A stretch of DNA of 64,000 nt. Origin: Heliopora coerulea (taxonomy: Eukaryota > Cnidaria > Anthozoa > Scleralcyonacea > Helioporidae). Location of the stretch: assembly GCA_030142905.1 (NCBI GenBank), contig JASJOG010000043.1, positions 1,560,501-1,624,500 of the forward strand, given 5' to 3'. Under the pieces are notes generated by a model, which worked only from the letters and a program-made list of their open reading frames with translations, was not told where the DNA came from and made no database searches. Below, piece after piece: positions 1 to 11,078 of the stretch (positions are counted from its first letter, which is position 1; every line of letters starts with the position of its first letter). Position numbers and translations under genes: made by a program.

Positions 1-73
1 ATGGAAGGATTTTTAGTGGACTATAATAATGAAAAGTGATTGTGTACTTCTTTACATGTTTTTTTTTTTAAAG

Positions 74-3000
74 TTGCTCCACTTGGTGGTGAGGATACTT
101 CTATTGAAGGTGGAGATGCACAAACACTCTTTCATGGCCTAACATTCCAAATCCAAGGTTTTTCTGAAGACCAGGAAATTCAGCTGGAGAATGTTATGGA
201 AAGTAATGGAGGTGTTGTCTTGAAAGAGACGTCTACAAAAATGGTTGATTTCCTTGTGTTGCCAATGAATTATGAACCTCATAACTATAGAGCTAAATCA
301 GCGGTAGGTTCAAGTGTATTTTGATCATGAGTTCTTGGTTTATTTGAAATTATTATCTGAGATAAAGATGTCGAATTTGAAAAAGTATAATGAAGAAAGT
401 CAAACGTTCAGGAAACCAATCTGAATGTTTTTAAGAGTACAACTGATCCCCAAGAATTTCCTTCCACTGTGCATGCTCTGAGGCTTAACTCTTTCCTGGC
501 TGCATAAGACTTACATAATTTTACTCTGGTTAACTTTAGGCTATTTTACTCCGGCTAATGCCTGACGATTTTACTCGCCAAAGGAAGAGCTGCCACAGGA
601 AAAGAGTTATAACCATCTCAATTCTAATAACTTTAACTCTTTCCTAGTAGTCTATAATGATACATTTTAAAGTCATATTTGTTATATATCTACATACACT
701 CGTTGTGTAAAGTCATTTACCCCATGACATTAGCGAGAGGCTGAGCACCATCTGCACTACCTAACTTCAGGAGAAACGCTAAAAAATTAAGAAAAAAGTT
801 CAGAAAAACCCAGGATCCTTTTTTATGATTGGAGAAAACATTTTATACTCCATTCAATAATTTGCTATATTTCATATGTTGGTACGATCGCCAGCCATTA
901 AATATTTTCAAATTTACTTTGGCACTGTAGGTAACATTCTGCTGGTTGGAGCGCAGTATTGAGTGTGGCCAACTTTTGGATCCCTCAAGCAACTTCCTCT
1001 TTACCCCGTTCTCTCTTGTTAAGGATGCTTATCCTCTGAAAGATTGTGTCATTTCGATCAGCCAATATGCAGGATTGGAAAGAGATCATCTGATGCAGTT
1101 AGCAGAGATGTTAGGTTGGTGTTCATGTTGGGTTTTTTTTTTTGTACTGAAAAGCCATTACCAGGCGAAAATTTGAAGAAATATAGTAGGAATAAAAAAA
1201 AACTCGAAAGATCAAACCTTGGAAACTCCAGATTTAAGTTATTACAAGAAGAGTGTGAAATGGAAATATTTGTTACTTATTCCGAAGTCGTTGTCAAACC
1301 TGGTAACTTACAAGAAAGCAGGAAGGATGACGTTAAAGAGAAGAAGAAAATAAGCTTGCCAAGTTAAATATCGCTTGGCCACGGTTTGAATGACAGCTTG
1401 TTTTAAGGAAGCAGGTTCGATGATGACTTAATGTGTATTAACGTTTCACTAAATACAATATAACAGAAACTCCGAAAAGTGAAAACGCTTTTTGTTATTA
1501 TTATATTATCATGAAAACGTCGTTAGTAGAAATGTTTTCACTATTCGGAGCTTCAATTGTTTTGTATTTTATTAAAATACTCAGTGGATACCGAAACTTC
1601 TTAACGTTTCACAAACCTCTTGTTTTAACAATTGTAAACAGCTTCTTTTGTACTTTATTTCACGTGATCGGTTCGTTACATTTTTGGTTGTGGGAGACTG
1701 AACTTGGGTGAGATAGGAGACATCTGATGCTAAGACGCATTTGATGTTGGGATTTGGGAATGAAACCAGATGCAGTGGTAATCGTGGTTGGAAACTTAAC
1801 ACGTGCTCTAAGGTCACGATTCCAAAAACGCGTTTTTGCATGCTGAAGTTAAACAACTTGAAAACACAAATATCGAAGGTTCCCGACAGCATTTAAGAAA
1901 GTTAAACGGCAAGACTTGCCCAGTCGGAAGGGCGACGAGTTTCATTTTTGTAAGTGGTCGCGGTTGGGCTTTAAAACAGGATTTTTTACACTCGGAAGTT
2001 TACCTTCACTCAACATTTAATCTGCATTAGATCAATCTAGTTTGAATATCAAATATTTTTTTCTTGTCACCCGTTGAAGGCCATAGTACTGATGGCTGAA
2101 AGCTCGTGTTAATAAAATTTCGGTCAGAGAACGTTGTTTTGTTTCTTTTTACCAAGTATTTATTGTAATTTAGCGAGATTGCCTTGGACTTCTGGCTGGT
2201 TATTTATTCCGTCGCTGCACATCTTCATCCAAACTCTTATCCATTCCAGGTGCTCACTACCAAGATTACTTTTCGCGTAAAATTAAAGCCAATCTCTTGG
2301 CCAACACCCAACTCCTTCTCTTAGAGCCAACTGGATCTAAGTACGACGCGGCTCTTCGCTGGAATATTCCTGCTGTGAATGCAGATTGGCTGTTCGAGTG
2401 CGCGCGTACTGGGACGAAGGTCGCAGAGGGACCTTTCATTGTTGACCAGAACCAATCTCCGGAGGGAGAGGAGCAGGAGGAAGTTTATCCGGTCAGCGAA
2501 AAGACTCCCATATCTGGTCCTTCACGTGTTCTTGAAAAAGGCGGTAGGAATACTGAACTGGACCAAACTTCTGCGGCTCCTGGCCGAGGAACAAAGATTG
2601 AGGCGGAGTTGCTGGAGAACAAAGAAAACACAAAAAATCCAGGTAGGATAACATGTGAAAAGATGTGTTGTCTGAAAAAATCAAAGCTTTTACACCGTGA
2701 AGAGATGAAGGCTAGAGAACGGTTTGGTGACCTCTGACCAAACAAATTGCTGACTTCCTAGGGTTAAGGCTTGAGATAGGCTTGGGTTAGGCTTGGGTTA
2801 GACTAAGGTTTAGAGTTAGACATCGGTTTCAAACCCCACCAATTGCCCGCTTGTCCTCAAATTTAAAAAGAGTCAAAGTTCAACTTCGTCTTTTTTTAGT
2901 AAGCCGGGAAAAACCGACAGCCATTCCTACGAATGCTCCTCCCGTTATCAACAAACTTCCTTCGTGTTTTGGCCGACCTAAAAGACCCTCGTTTGACTTG

Positions 3001-6000
3001 ACTGACGCCATTGAGGTACTTCAGTCTCCATGTTGTTCTTCTGGAAGCAGCAGTGCTCACAGTCGGCGGAGCCGCGGCAGCAGAAGTAGCTTCTTGCTGG
3101 ATGACTACATACAAGAACACATGCAGGCAGCCTTGAAGAACACAGCAAATCCACTCGGTCCCAGTCTTGATGGTTCGTATCAAGCGTCTACCATCGTTAA
3201 AGAGAATCAGTCAAAGGTAAAATGTTAATGGAGAAACTTTGCTTATCTTTCTGTCCGTCTGCTTTCCTTTTACTCTGTCTTGTGGCAACATTTTTTCCTG
3301 TCAATTTGTTTTCTGTATGTCTGTCAATCTGTCTTTCTATCTAGCTGTCTGCTTGTCTACTTGACTGTCTGCATGACTGCCTGCATGTCTACCTACCTAT
3401 CTGTCCGAATATCGAGGGGAACATATGCTAATAACGATGCACAAAATATTAAATAATATGGCCCCTTCATACCTACGAGACCATTTCAAAATCTCCAACA
3501 CACTAAGAAGGAGAGAAATGACACTCCTTTTTCCAAAACTATGGACTGAATTTCTCAAGAAAAGTTTTGCATATAACTGAGTGAATATTTGGAATGATAT
3601 CCCAGAGAATGCTAGATCTAATAAAAATTTAAAAAGCTTTAAACGATATCTGAAATCATCGCTTACTCCGTCGGATTAGGGGATATATTGATATACATAG
3701 ATACTAATTGTAAATATTTTTAAACTCAGCATTTTGTAAAACAGTTTGTTTTATTTTCAACTGAAAGATATCCGGATTTAAATAAATTTTTCTCTCTCTC
3801 TACCAGCTGGTCTCTGTCTGCCTATCCGCCTGTCTGTCTATCTACCTACCTACCTACTTACCTACCTATCTATCAATCTATCTGTCTGCCTGTCTGTCTG
3901 TCTTTTTGACTATTCAACTGTCTGTTCTTACTGATTGTTCACCAATTTGACAGACAAGTTTACAGTGTCATTTTTTTTTATATCTGAAACCAGGAAAACG
4001 AATCACTGGAGTCACAGGAGTTTCTTCGTGGCGTGATCCTTTGTGTCGGTAAGAAACTCTCCAAGCAGCAAGCTGACATTCATAACATGGCATCTGCCGT
4101 TGGAGCTGACTGTAGGTGGAGTTTGGATGACTCATGTACCCATGTTATTCATGAGGTGAGTTGACAGTTATGGTCATAAATGCGATATAGTACTTTCATC
4201 TTCCTCAATCATCATCATTTCAATTGTTATGTAAATCATCGTCATCATCCTCATTGTGATCATCGTTATTTTTTTAATGATATGACTCTTCTTTTTCATC
4301 GTCATCTTGTTCTCTCTCAATTGTCATTATCACCATCATCACCGTCATCATTAGTATGACCACCATCGTCATTATCATTGCCTTTATCGTTGTTATCATT
4401 AACCTCATCATCATCACCGTCATCAATATTATTATTGTTATCACCAACATCATCATGATTGTCATCATTATCATTATCATTATTACCATCTAAATCATCA
4501 TAATCACTATCATCAGTATCATCATTATCACCATCAATGTCATCATCATCGCTGTCATTTTCATCACCATCACAATCAACATTACCATCATTATCACCAT
4601 CAACATCGTTGTCATCATTGTCATTGTCATCATCGTCATCGTCATTATTATCACTATCATCTTCATCATCCTTACCATCATCATCATAATCACCATCATT
4701 ATCATCATCGTTGTCATCATTATCATCACCATTATCACAATCGTCATCATAGTTCCATCTCCTAAGTTGGCTGATATTCTTTTCACCTCAGGGACGACTT
4801 ACTAAAGACTACAACCAAGCCAAATGTAAAGGAGTTCATGTTGTATCTCCTCACTGGCTGTACGCCTGCGTCGAAGAACAACATCATGTTGATGAGAGCT
4901 TGTACCCACCTACCTACAATCCCAAACTAACGTTGTCAGTTACGAAAACGAGAAGATCAGTAAGAAGTTCGAAGGAAATCAAAGTAGGGTATTCTTGTTT
5001 GATATTCAAATAAGTACATCAACTTACGGCTCGCGCAATGTTGTCACAATTTTGAAATACCGCCCGCGGTTTAAATCTTTAATTGCACTCACTGAGTCAT
5101 TAATTATTGATTAATTTACCGATTGACTGATTGATTGGTCACTAATATTAATCATTTGATTGACTACCATTAGTGTCATATTTGTCATCTCATTTAGCGA
5201 GAAACTGAAGTTGAAGAAACTAGAGATGACTCTAATAGGAATAAAGAAGATGTTGATAAGTCCAGGAAGACTGAAGAAAGTCGTTTGGCTTCGGTAGGAT
5301 CCCCGACAACAGAAGCGATCAACGACCGCGAAATTGTGATGAAATCTGCGGTAATTGAACTCAAAAAATCTGAACTGGAAGGCAAGGCATTTAGCCAAGA
5401 TTCTTGCCAGAGTGTTTCGCTTCAGACCAAAGAAGAGATCAGGCAGATTCAAGAACTCACGCAGGCTATGACAAAGGTGATATCTTCGTGAAGACTTATC
5501 TATTTATTAGGGTTGAACGACGTGTACATGGCCAAAAGGGTTTGGGAACTAACGAAACCTAAGAGAAAATACTGATGTTCCGAACAAAGGTCGTTCGACG
5601 GCGTCACACGTGTTTCTCCGACGAAGTCACACGTGTCTCTCCGACGAAGTCACACGTGTCTCTCCGACGAATAGCCTTTGTTCGAAATGTCACTGTTCGG
5701 TGGGCAATCAACTTGTTTTCACATACAACGTAAGAAGTTTAAAGGTTGGTGACTGCCGTGACTGATCGCAAAGAATTCTGATGTTTCGAGCAAAGACTCT
5801 TCGTCAGAGATTGAAACGTGTTTTGAACGTGGAGGAGTAGTCACTAGACCAGGTTTCACATTTTCCTTATTTTCTACTATTTTCTGACCACACTCTTGAG
5901 GATCCATTTGGGTAGTTTGGGCTTGATTTTGTATTTAAGTTGTTTTTTTTTTTTTTAATTTATTACTTCAGTTAATCCTGACAGTTAATATCGACAGTTC

Positions 6001-9000
6001 TTTTCTTTTCATTTTTCAGTCTAATCGTCGACGTAGCAAAAGACTGAATTCCAGTAATTCTGGTCACAATTCACGTAGTTCATCTGGAAATAGTGTCGGC
6101 GAATCATCTAGGAAACCTACCCGAAGACAGTCTTCTCGCTTACGCTCTTTACGATCTGAGCAGGTAATCCATATTATTTTATGGATAAAATAAGGAACAA
6201 GGGAGAACGACAGCATTGCTCCAGGATTCAAGCTGTGGATCCGCATTTAGGTCATCAGTCACTCAATATTCCTTATTTACTAGGACAAGCGCCGCGTATT
6301 AGGCCTAAATTATTAAAATAAGCGCGGCACTCAAGAGAAATGCAGCGCTTATTTGCAAGGATGTTGAAGAAGGTAAGCGACCGAGCCGGGTGCTTGACCT
6401 CGATCACGAAGAAGACAATGACGTGGACATTTTAACTTGAGTTTAATCCGATCGTGGAGAAGATACTGACATTAATAGTGACGGTACTTTTGCGTGCGTT
6501 TCGTTTTTCTTGTTCTGTCTGGTTGTTTTTTTATTAGAAATAAAAAGTAGTTATGTTTTATCCAAAATCGCTCCTCTCAATTAGTTTTAGTAAACGCCGC
6601 CCTCAAGTAAGCGCCGCAAAATTTAATAAGCTTCGCGGTGCTTATTCAAGTAAATACGGTAGTTACAGGACAGAAAATGTGACGTGAAAAAGCCAGTAAT
6701 TCTGTCGACAACGCGACCAAACAGCTACCTAAAATGGCAGTGTACAAACGACTTTACCGAGCTGCGCCTCAGTACGATGGTTGTGTCTCTCATCCAATGT
6801 TTTAGAACTTGAAACTTAAGATAATTTTAGTTTACTGGCGGCATGAGCTGGAAAAGTTATATCATGAAGATAAATATACTTTAAAATAATCATGTCCTAG
6901 CATGTTCAGTCGTTTTGGTCGACTGTTTCACATATTTACCTTCTAGGATGACAGCCAAGACGAGGCTGATGAACAAGCAGTTGAGACAATCACCTACGAT
7001 GATCCTAAAAGTAGAATGGAAAGAGAAAGAATTATTGCTCAACTGACAAACTGTGGGTCAAATCCAACCACCGACAGCGAATGTAGTGAAGATAATGATG
7101 AAACTATTGATGGAAAACAAGTAAGAATTAACTGTAAAAGACTAAATCAAGCAGTTTAAATAGACACTGCATAAACTTGTTTGCCACAAAAGAATTTTTC
7201 GTTCAGAACAAAAGGAATGACTAATTTTCGCCTTGAAGATAGTGACACCGCTCATATTCAAAATGGCACGAACTTTCATCCTAGCGTGCTTTTCCAACAC
7301 ATTCCCAAATCTATGTTTATTTGTTTCAGGCCAGGAAGTGCCCAAGCGACTTCTGTACGGTAGAAGACAACGAGCTAAAACCGATTAAAGTTGTAAAACC
7401 AGAACCAACATCACCTTACCAGACACCAACCCCGGCAGCTCCACCTATTGCATTGCAAATCACCTCAGCATCCATCAAACCGGAACCCGTAATCTTGTTG
7501 GATCCTGTGGTTGAGGTTCAAAACATTGAGCCTGAACAACCTCCCAAGTTTCTGCTTTCTGCTATGTCCCAGCAAGAAAAGATTGATTATGGAGCGGTAA
7601 TCGAGGAGCTGGGTGGAGAAGTGTACGATAATCAATATTATAACCCAATATGTTGTCACATAATAGTTGGCCGACTTAACAGGTTAGTTTTTCTTTAAAG
7701 TAACGTGAACAGTGAATCCACCTCGTTCCCAGTGTCTAGCGTTCGCAGGTCACCAGGCGAACGCAGTTTCTCGATGTTTCACACCAAATAAACAGTCGAG
7801 TTCGGGGCAAGAATTATGAGTTAAGCTTTGAATAAGAGTATGAACTAAAACAAAATTATCTACTTTTAACTTCACCCTATCTGAGGTGGGGAGAGGCAGC
7901 AGGTCACAATACACTTTCTGAGATATCCTGGACTAGTCTGGGGCTTGTATGAACAATGATGTGTATATGAGGTCGGTGTTGAGACAGCATCTTGATAGTA
8001 TTTTAAGTTGGATTCTATATTTAGTGATCAGAGACTAGGGCTGAATATTTTCCGTCAAGAAATCTACATTTTACTTTTAAATATAAGTTTAAATTTAGGC
8101 CTAAAATTAAATCAAAATTCAAACTTTGAATTGAATCGAGCTGGCTTCTTAGGTGACTTCGATTGCGATCCATCGCTTTCGGAGTGGGTATGTTGGGGTT
8201 CATCTGATGTTGTGTTCTTTAATTTTAGAAATGAAAAATGTTTAGCTTCCATAGCTGCCGGTAATTGGGTTCTGCACAAGTCTTACTTGGAAGCAAGTCG
8301 CAAAGCTGGGCATTTTGTGGACGAGGAACCTCACGAGTGGGGTGTAGAGATCCCAGGAGAACCGCTGTCTAATTTAGCCATAGCTGCTAGGAGGTGGAGG
8401 ATGGAGTTGAGAAAGGTGTGGAATTTGTCCACTTCTGCACCAAATATTGTCACCATCAACGTCATGTCTGTCTGTCTGTCTGTCTGCCTGTCTGTCTCTA
8501 AAGATTATGATCTGTTGTTGCCACTGTTGTAATTGTTCTTGCTCATCCCCCACCATTCCTCCAATCAAACTTTCGCACTTCCTTTTTCCTTCTCTTTAAC
8601 CCTCCTACTCCTTCTTCCCTCCATTGCTTCCTCCTTTGCTTCCTTTTCTTGTTTTTTTTCTTCCTTCCTTCCTTCCTTCCTTCCTTCCTTCTTTACTTCT
8701 TTCTTTCTTTCAATCTTTCTTTCATTCTTTCTTTCTTCCTTTCTTTCCCTTCTTCCTTCCCTTTTTTATTCTTCCTTTATATAATTGTTCATACCTCTAT
8801 CCCTTTGCTTACATTTTTTCCGCAGAATTCTCGACGACGTAATATTACAATTGGGGCATTTCAAAACTGGAAGGTATTGCTGTGTGTTGAAACTAGCAAA
8901 CTAGCCTCGTTTGCAAGATTACTGGAAGCTGGAGGCGCGAACGTTCTGGGCAAAGCTCCTCCGTTTCATGACGTCAATGGCGTAACACATGCTTTCATCA

Positions 9001-9899
9001 GTAAGTCTTAAATATTTAAATAAATATTTGTTACCAGAAGCACTATTCTTTGATAGTACGTTGCACCAATAATTGAAGAATTTTAACTCATTAGCTACGC
9101 TTGAAGTCGGGGGGGGGGAGAGAAGGGTGTCCATGAAGACGAGAAAATAAACTTAGAGGTAGCCTTAGTGTCCATATTCGATAACCGTGCATTTTGCTAC
9201 TGCTATTTTGTTGAAAAAACAACGTTTGTTGTTTGTATCACTGGCGACAGTTTGTTTCGCAACACAAATTGCATAGGAAATTCACCGTAAAACACAAGCA
9301 CCTCCTGGATAAACTGAAAAACGATAACACCTGTAAAAGACGAATTTGTCCCAGATTATGGAATAACTGAGGTACAAGTAACCAGTACAAGATACTTTGA
9401 CCTCCCCTCTCAGAATTAACTTACCGAGATCGTACGTTAATTCAGAGGATTCGGAGTCAGACATGATCGTACTTGGTGGTCATGTCTGACTCCGAAGAAA
9501 ACACGAGCATTGCATTGGGTCAGGTTAAAGTACCGTACGAAAGTACCAAAACATCGTCTTCTACCAAGTTCTCTGGCATCCAGTTTGCCAAAAGGGCCTT
9601 GAGAACGTGAAGTAATCTCCACCTAAGAGAATCAACCTAATCGTCATTGATCGTCTGGTTCACCAGGTCCTTCTAAATCAGCTCCTGTCGAAAGCGTTGA
9701 TTTCGCACATCTTGAGCAGGTTGGAATACTTGTGCTCAGAACAGACTACATCGTAGATTATCTCACGGAAAATCCTGCTCCGCCTTCTGACAAGTATGTT
9801 TTCCCGAAACCTCAAGAGCGACTCAAACAGCAAAATATGAAAAGGAAACCTGAAGAAACTTTCCCGGAAATAACGGAGAAACGTCAAAGAAGGTCATAA
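74..9899 (+). CDS. TOPBP1: TOPBP1, C-terminal part (BRCT4 to stop), 13 exons, 5'-partial
   Basis: DNA topoisomerase 2-binding protein 1 is a nuclear BRCT scaffold for replication initiation and ATR activation. Exons read by GT-AG borders and unbroken phase are 74-303, 931-1114, 2250-2642, 2900-3216, 3994-4155, 4792-4983, 5198-5476, 6020-6163, 6947-7120, 7330-7682, 8229-8415, 8826-9000 and 9667-9899. They give about 1,006 residues ending in TAA. In order I see: BRCT4 (exons 1-2); BRCT5 (exons 2-3, with GSKYDAALRWNIPAV and WLFECARTG); a basic, Ser-rich linker; BRCT6 (exons 5-6, with KKLSKQQ, GADCRWSLDD and ESLYPPTYNPK); a charged linker; an ATR-activation-like segment in exon 9; and BRCT7/8 (exons 10-13, with IDYGAVIEELGG, WVLHKSYLEA and FQNWKVLL). 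The tail is basic (KRQRRS), as in vertebrate TOPBP1. The match to the human protein runs along the whole length, so identity is secure. The N-terminal half (BRCT0-3) should lie upstream of the window. The conserved Trp of the activation segment is Tyr here (codon 6995-6997). Confidence 0.96.
304..930 (+). other. TOPBP1 intron, nothing recognised
   Basis: Intron between the two BRCT4 exons. It is AT-rich, has no repeat or ORF I recognise, and starts GTAGGT and ends in AG. Confidence 0.7.
1467..1552. repeat. Imperfect inverted repeat in a TOPBP1 intron
   Basis: Arms at 1467-1487 and 1532-1552 are reverse complements at about 20 of 21 positions, separated by about 44 bases. It sits in the 1115-2249 intron, which holds no other feature I recognise. 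It may be the core of a small fold-back element. Confidence 0.5.
3245..3408. repeat. Degenerate CTGT/TCTA simple repeat
   Basis: Interrupted tetranucleotide runs of CTGT and TACC type in the intron before the LINE fragment. Confidence 0.7.
3422..3679 (+). pseudogene. LINE (non-LTR retrotransposon) ORF2 C-terminal remnant
   Basis: One frame reads 85 codons to TAG, with one internal TGA, and resembles the C-terminal tail of CR1/L2/Jockey-like LINE reverse transcriptases. The typical pieces are LNNMAPSYL near the start and WNDIP, then SFKRYLKSSL, near the end. It is followed by an AT-rich tail and then CT-rich simple repeats. It lies in the sense orientation inside a TOPBP1 intron (3217-3993). 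The upstream RT domain is absent, as expected for a 5'-truncated insertion. The clade is not certain. Confidence 0.7.
3795..3925. repeat. TCTG/CTAC simple repeat
   Basis: Interrupted CTGT, CTAC and TCTA tetranucleotides directly after the LINE 3' tail, probably seeded by that tail. Confidence 0.7.
4200..4752. repeat. Long ATC/TCA trinucleotide microsatellite in a TOPBP1 intron
   Basis: About 550 bases of imperfect TCA/ATC/GTC trinucleotides fill nearly the whole intron 4156-4791. The acceptor for the next BRCT6 exon begins about 40 bases after it. The Met/Ile-rich open frames on the minus strand here are products of the repeat, not genes. Confidence 0.9.
5596..5671 (+). repeat. 23-bp tandem repeat, three copies plus part, in a TOPBP1 intron
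   Basis: A 23-base unit starting CGACGAAGTCACACG is repeated from 5596, 5619 and 5642, with a partial copy from 5665. Each full unit contains CACGTG. The block is bordered by an inverted pair around 5570-5600 and 5665-5700 that carries the AACAAAGG/CCTTTGTT motif. Confidence 0.8.
5730..5830 (-). repeat. Dispersed repeat family copy (minus) with hammerhead-like core
   Basis: Read on the minus strand this matches 10558-10645 (+) and 60590-60690 (+): a CTGACGA box, a short stem, GAAA, then GATCAGTCACGGCAG and CAACCTTT. The CTGACGA lies at 5801-5807 and the GAAA at 5784-5787. It is located in the intron 5477-6019. Confidence 0.6.
6271..6659. mobile_element. Pogo/Tigger-like MITE, 389 bp, in a TOPBP1 intron
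   Basis: The terminal inverted repeats at 6271-6296 and 6634-6659 match at 21 of 26 positions, both containing TATTTACT and ending in CCGCG. Subterminal GCGCCGC and GCGCGGC motifs recur inside. The base pair after the right end is TA, the usual target of this superfamily; the left flank is TT, so the duplication is mutated or the left boundary is shifted. There is no coding capacity. The element lies in the intron 6164-6946. Confidence 0.65.
8462..8500 (+). repeat. CTGT simple repeat
   Basis: Short near-perfect tetranucleotide run inside the intron 8416-8825. Confidence 0.8.
8580..8770 (+). repeat. Pyrimidine-rich TTCC/TTTC tract
   Basis: About 190 bases of almost pure C/T on the plus strand, including uninterrupted CCTT and TTTC tetranucleotide runs. 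It lies about 50 bases before the acceptor of the penultimate TOPBP1 exon (8826). Confidence 0.85.
9450..9496. repeat. Perfect 17-bp hairpin in the last TOPBP1 intron
   Basis: Arms 9450-9466 and 9480-9496 are exact reverse complements with a 13-base loop. No other feature is recognised in this intron (9001-9666). Confidence 0.75.
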
Positions 9900-10004
9900 G
9901 GAAGCACGAAATATAAGTGAAGTATATAAGTTTTTTTGAGCCTGAAAGTTAGGTTTCCACATACCTTCTTGTTTACTCGTAAATACGTCAAGGAATGCAC
10001 AGAA

Positions 10005-10010
10005 AATAAA
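10005..10010 (+). other. Candidate polyadenylation signal AATAAA for TOPBP1
   Basis: A canonical AATAAA lies 105 bases after the TOPBP1 stop codon. It is the first such hexamer after the stop and fits a short 3' UTR. Confidence 0.6.
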
Positions 10011-11078
10011 TATTTTAACAAATTAGTCTTTACTGTTCTTCATCCAGAGGGAGACGCGAATACTCTCCTGGAATTCGTGAAAGTTTTTGTCGGTCAATTA
10101 AAAGCAAAAAATTAGGAGATAGCTATTCCCAGTGTTTTTCAAACCATGATCCTTTTTACCAACGTGACATTTCAGCGTACTTTTTACGACTTAGTTCTGA
10201 TACGAACGTTATATTTGATTTTTCCCATAAATCATTTCTATTGCGTGATAAATATCGGATTCACTGAGGTCTAAAAAATGATTTAGTCCTCTAAGTCACG
10301 TATAAGCAACACCTTATTAACGATGTCATAGCGCTATCATTACCACTGAAATAAATATATTTATTTTAAATGTATACTTTTTCTCTATTTTGATTGCATA
10401 ATCTTGCTTTTTTATTGCTGTGACAATGCTCACTGTGTTGTCAATTACCACTTATTGAGCGAGCGAGATGGTGTGTACTAGTGAAATATTGGAACGATGT
10501 TTTTAAACAGAGGTCCTATAGAAATAGCAGCTTGGGTAGCTGATGGGGTTATCCAGTATTAGTGACGAAGGTCCTTTGCTCAAAACGTTACAATTGTTGA
10601 CGATCAGTCACGGCAGTTACCAACCTTTGAAGATTTTTCGCTATTGAATATTGTCTACGATGTAACCTATTTTTATATCATTGAATGTTGATTTAGATTG
10701 TCAAAAGGTGTGGATGGACAGAATGGCCTTAGGTTTTTGTAGCACGGTCAAGCTGGTGAACATGCGCATGTTCCGTTGGAATCCATGCGCATGTCCACAA
10801 CCGCAAGCGACCTAAAAAAGTAGATGGCGCGATAAAGATAGCAAGTGGGAAGTGACCTTAAGACCCATTGTAACACAATCCTTTATTTTCATATCATTAG
10901 TTCCGCGTATTAACACAATATTTCGAAAACGGAGGCCAGTATAGATTTCCTTGTCCTTTGATCATATCCAACTTTTTTTTTTCGAAATCTTTGACGATGA
11001 GGTTATGATATTTTATGGTTATCATATTTTTTCCCAGTTCAACGATATCATTGTGCGTGTTTTGTTGCTTCTTAAAGA
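10011..11078. other. Intergenic region between convergent TOPBP1 and GPCR genes
   Basis: No gene is recognised. The only named element is a copy of the dispersed repeat family at about 10558-10645 (+), with a decayed hammerhead-like core, matching 5730-5830 (-) and 60590-60690 (+). Confidence 0.7.

Noticed and set aside
2760..2825. Telomeric repeat near 2760 (and at 31498-31530)
   Set aside because: GGGTTAGGC/TTAGGG-like units are too few and irregular, and they lie inside an intron and a transposon.
4274..4786. Minus-strand Met/Ile-rich frames
   Set aside because: Direct translation of the trinucleotide microsatellite.
8008..8532. 174-codon ORF as an independent gene
   Set aside because: Only 8229-8415 is coding, as a TOPBP1 exon; the rest is intron read-through on both sides, including a CTGT repeat.
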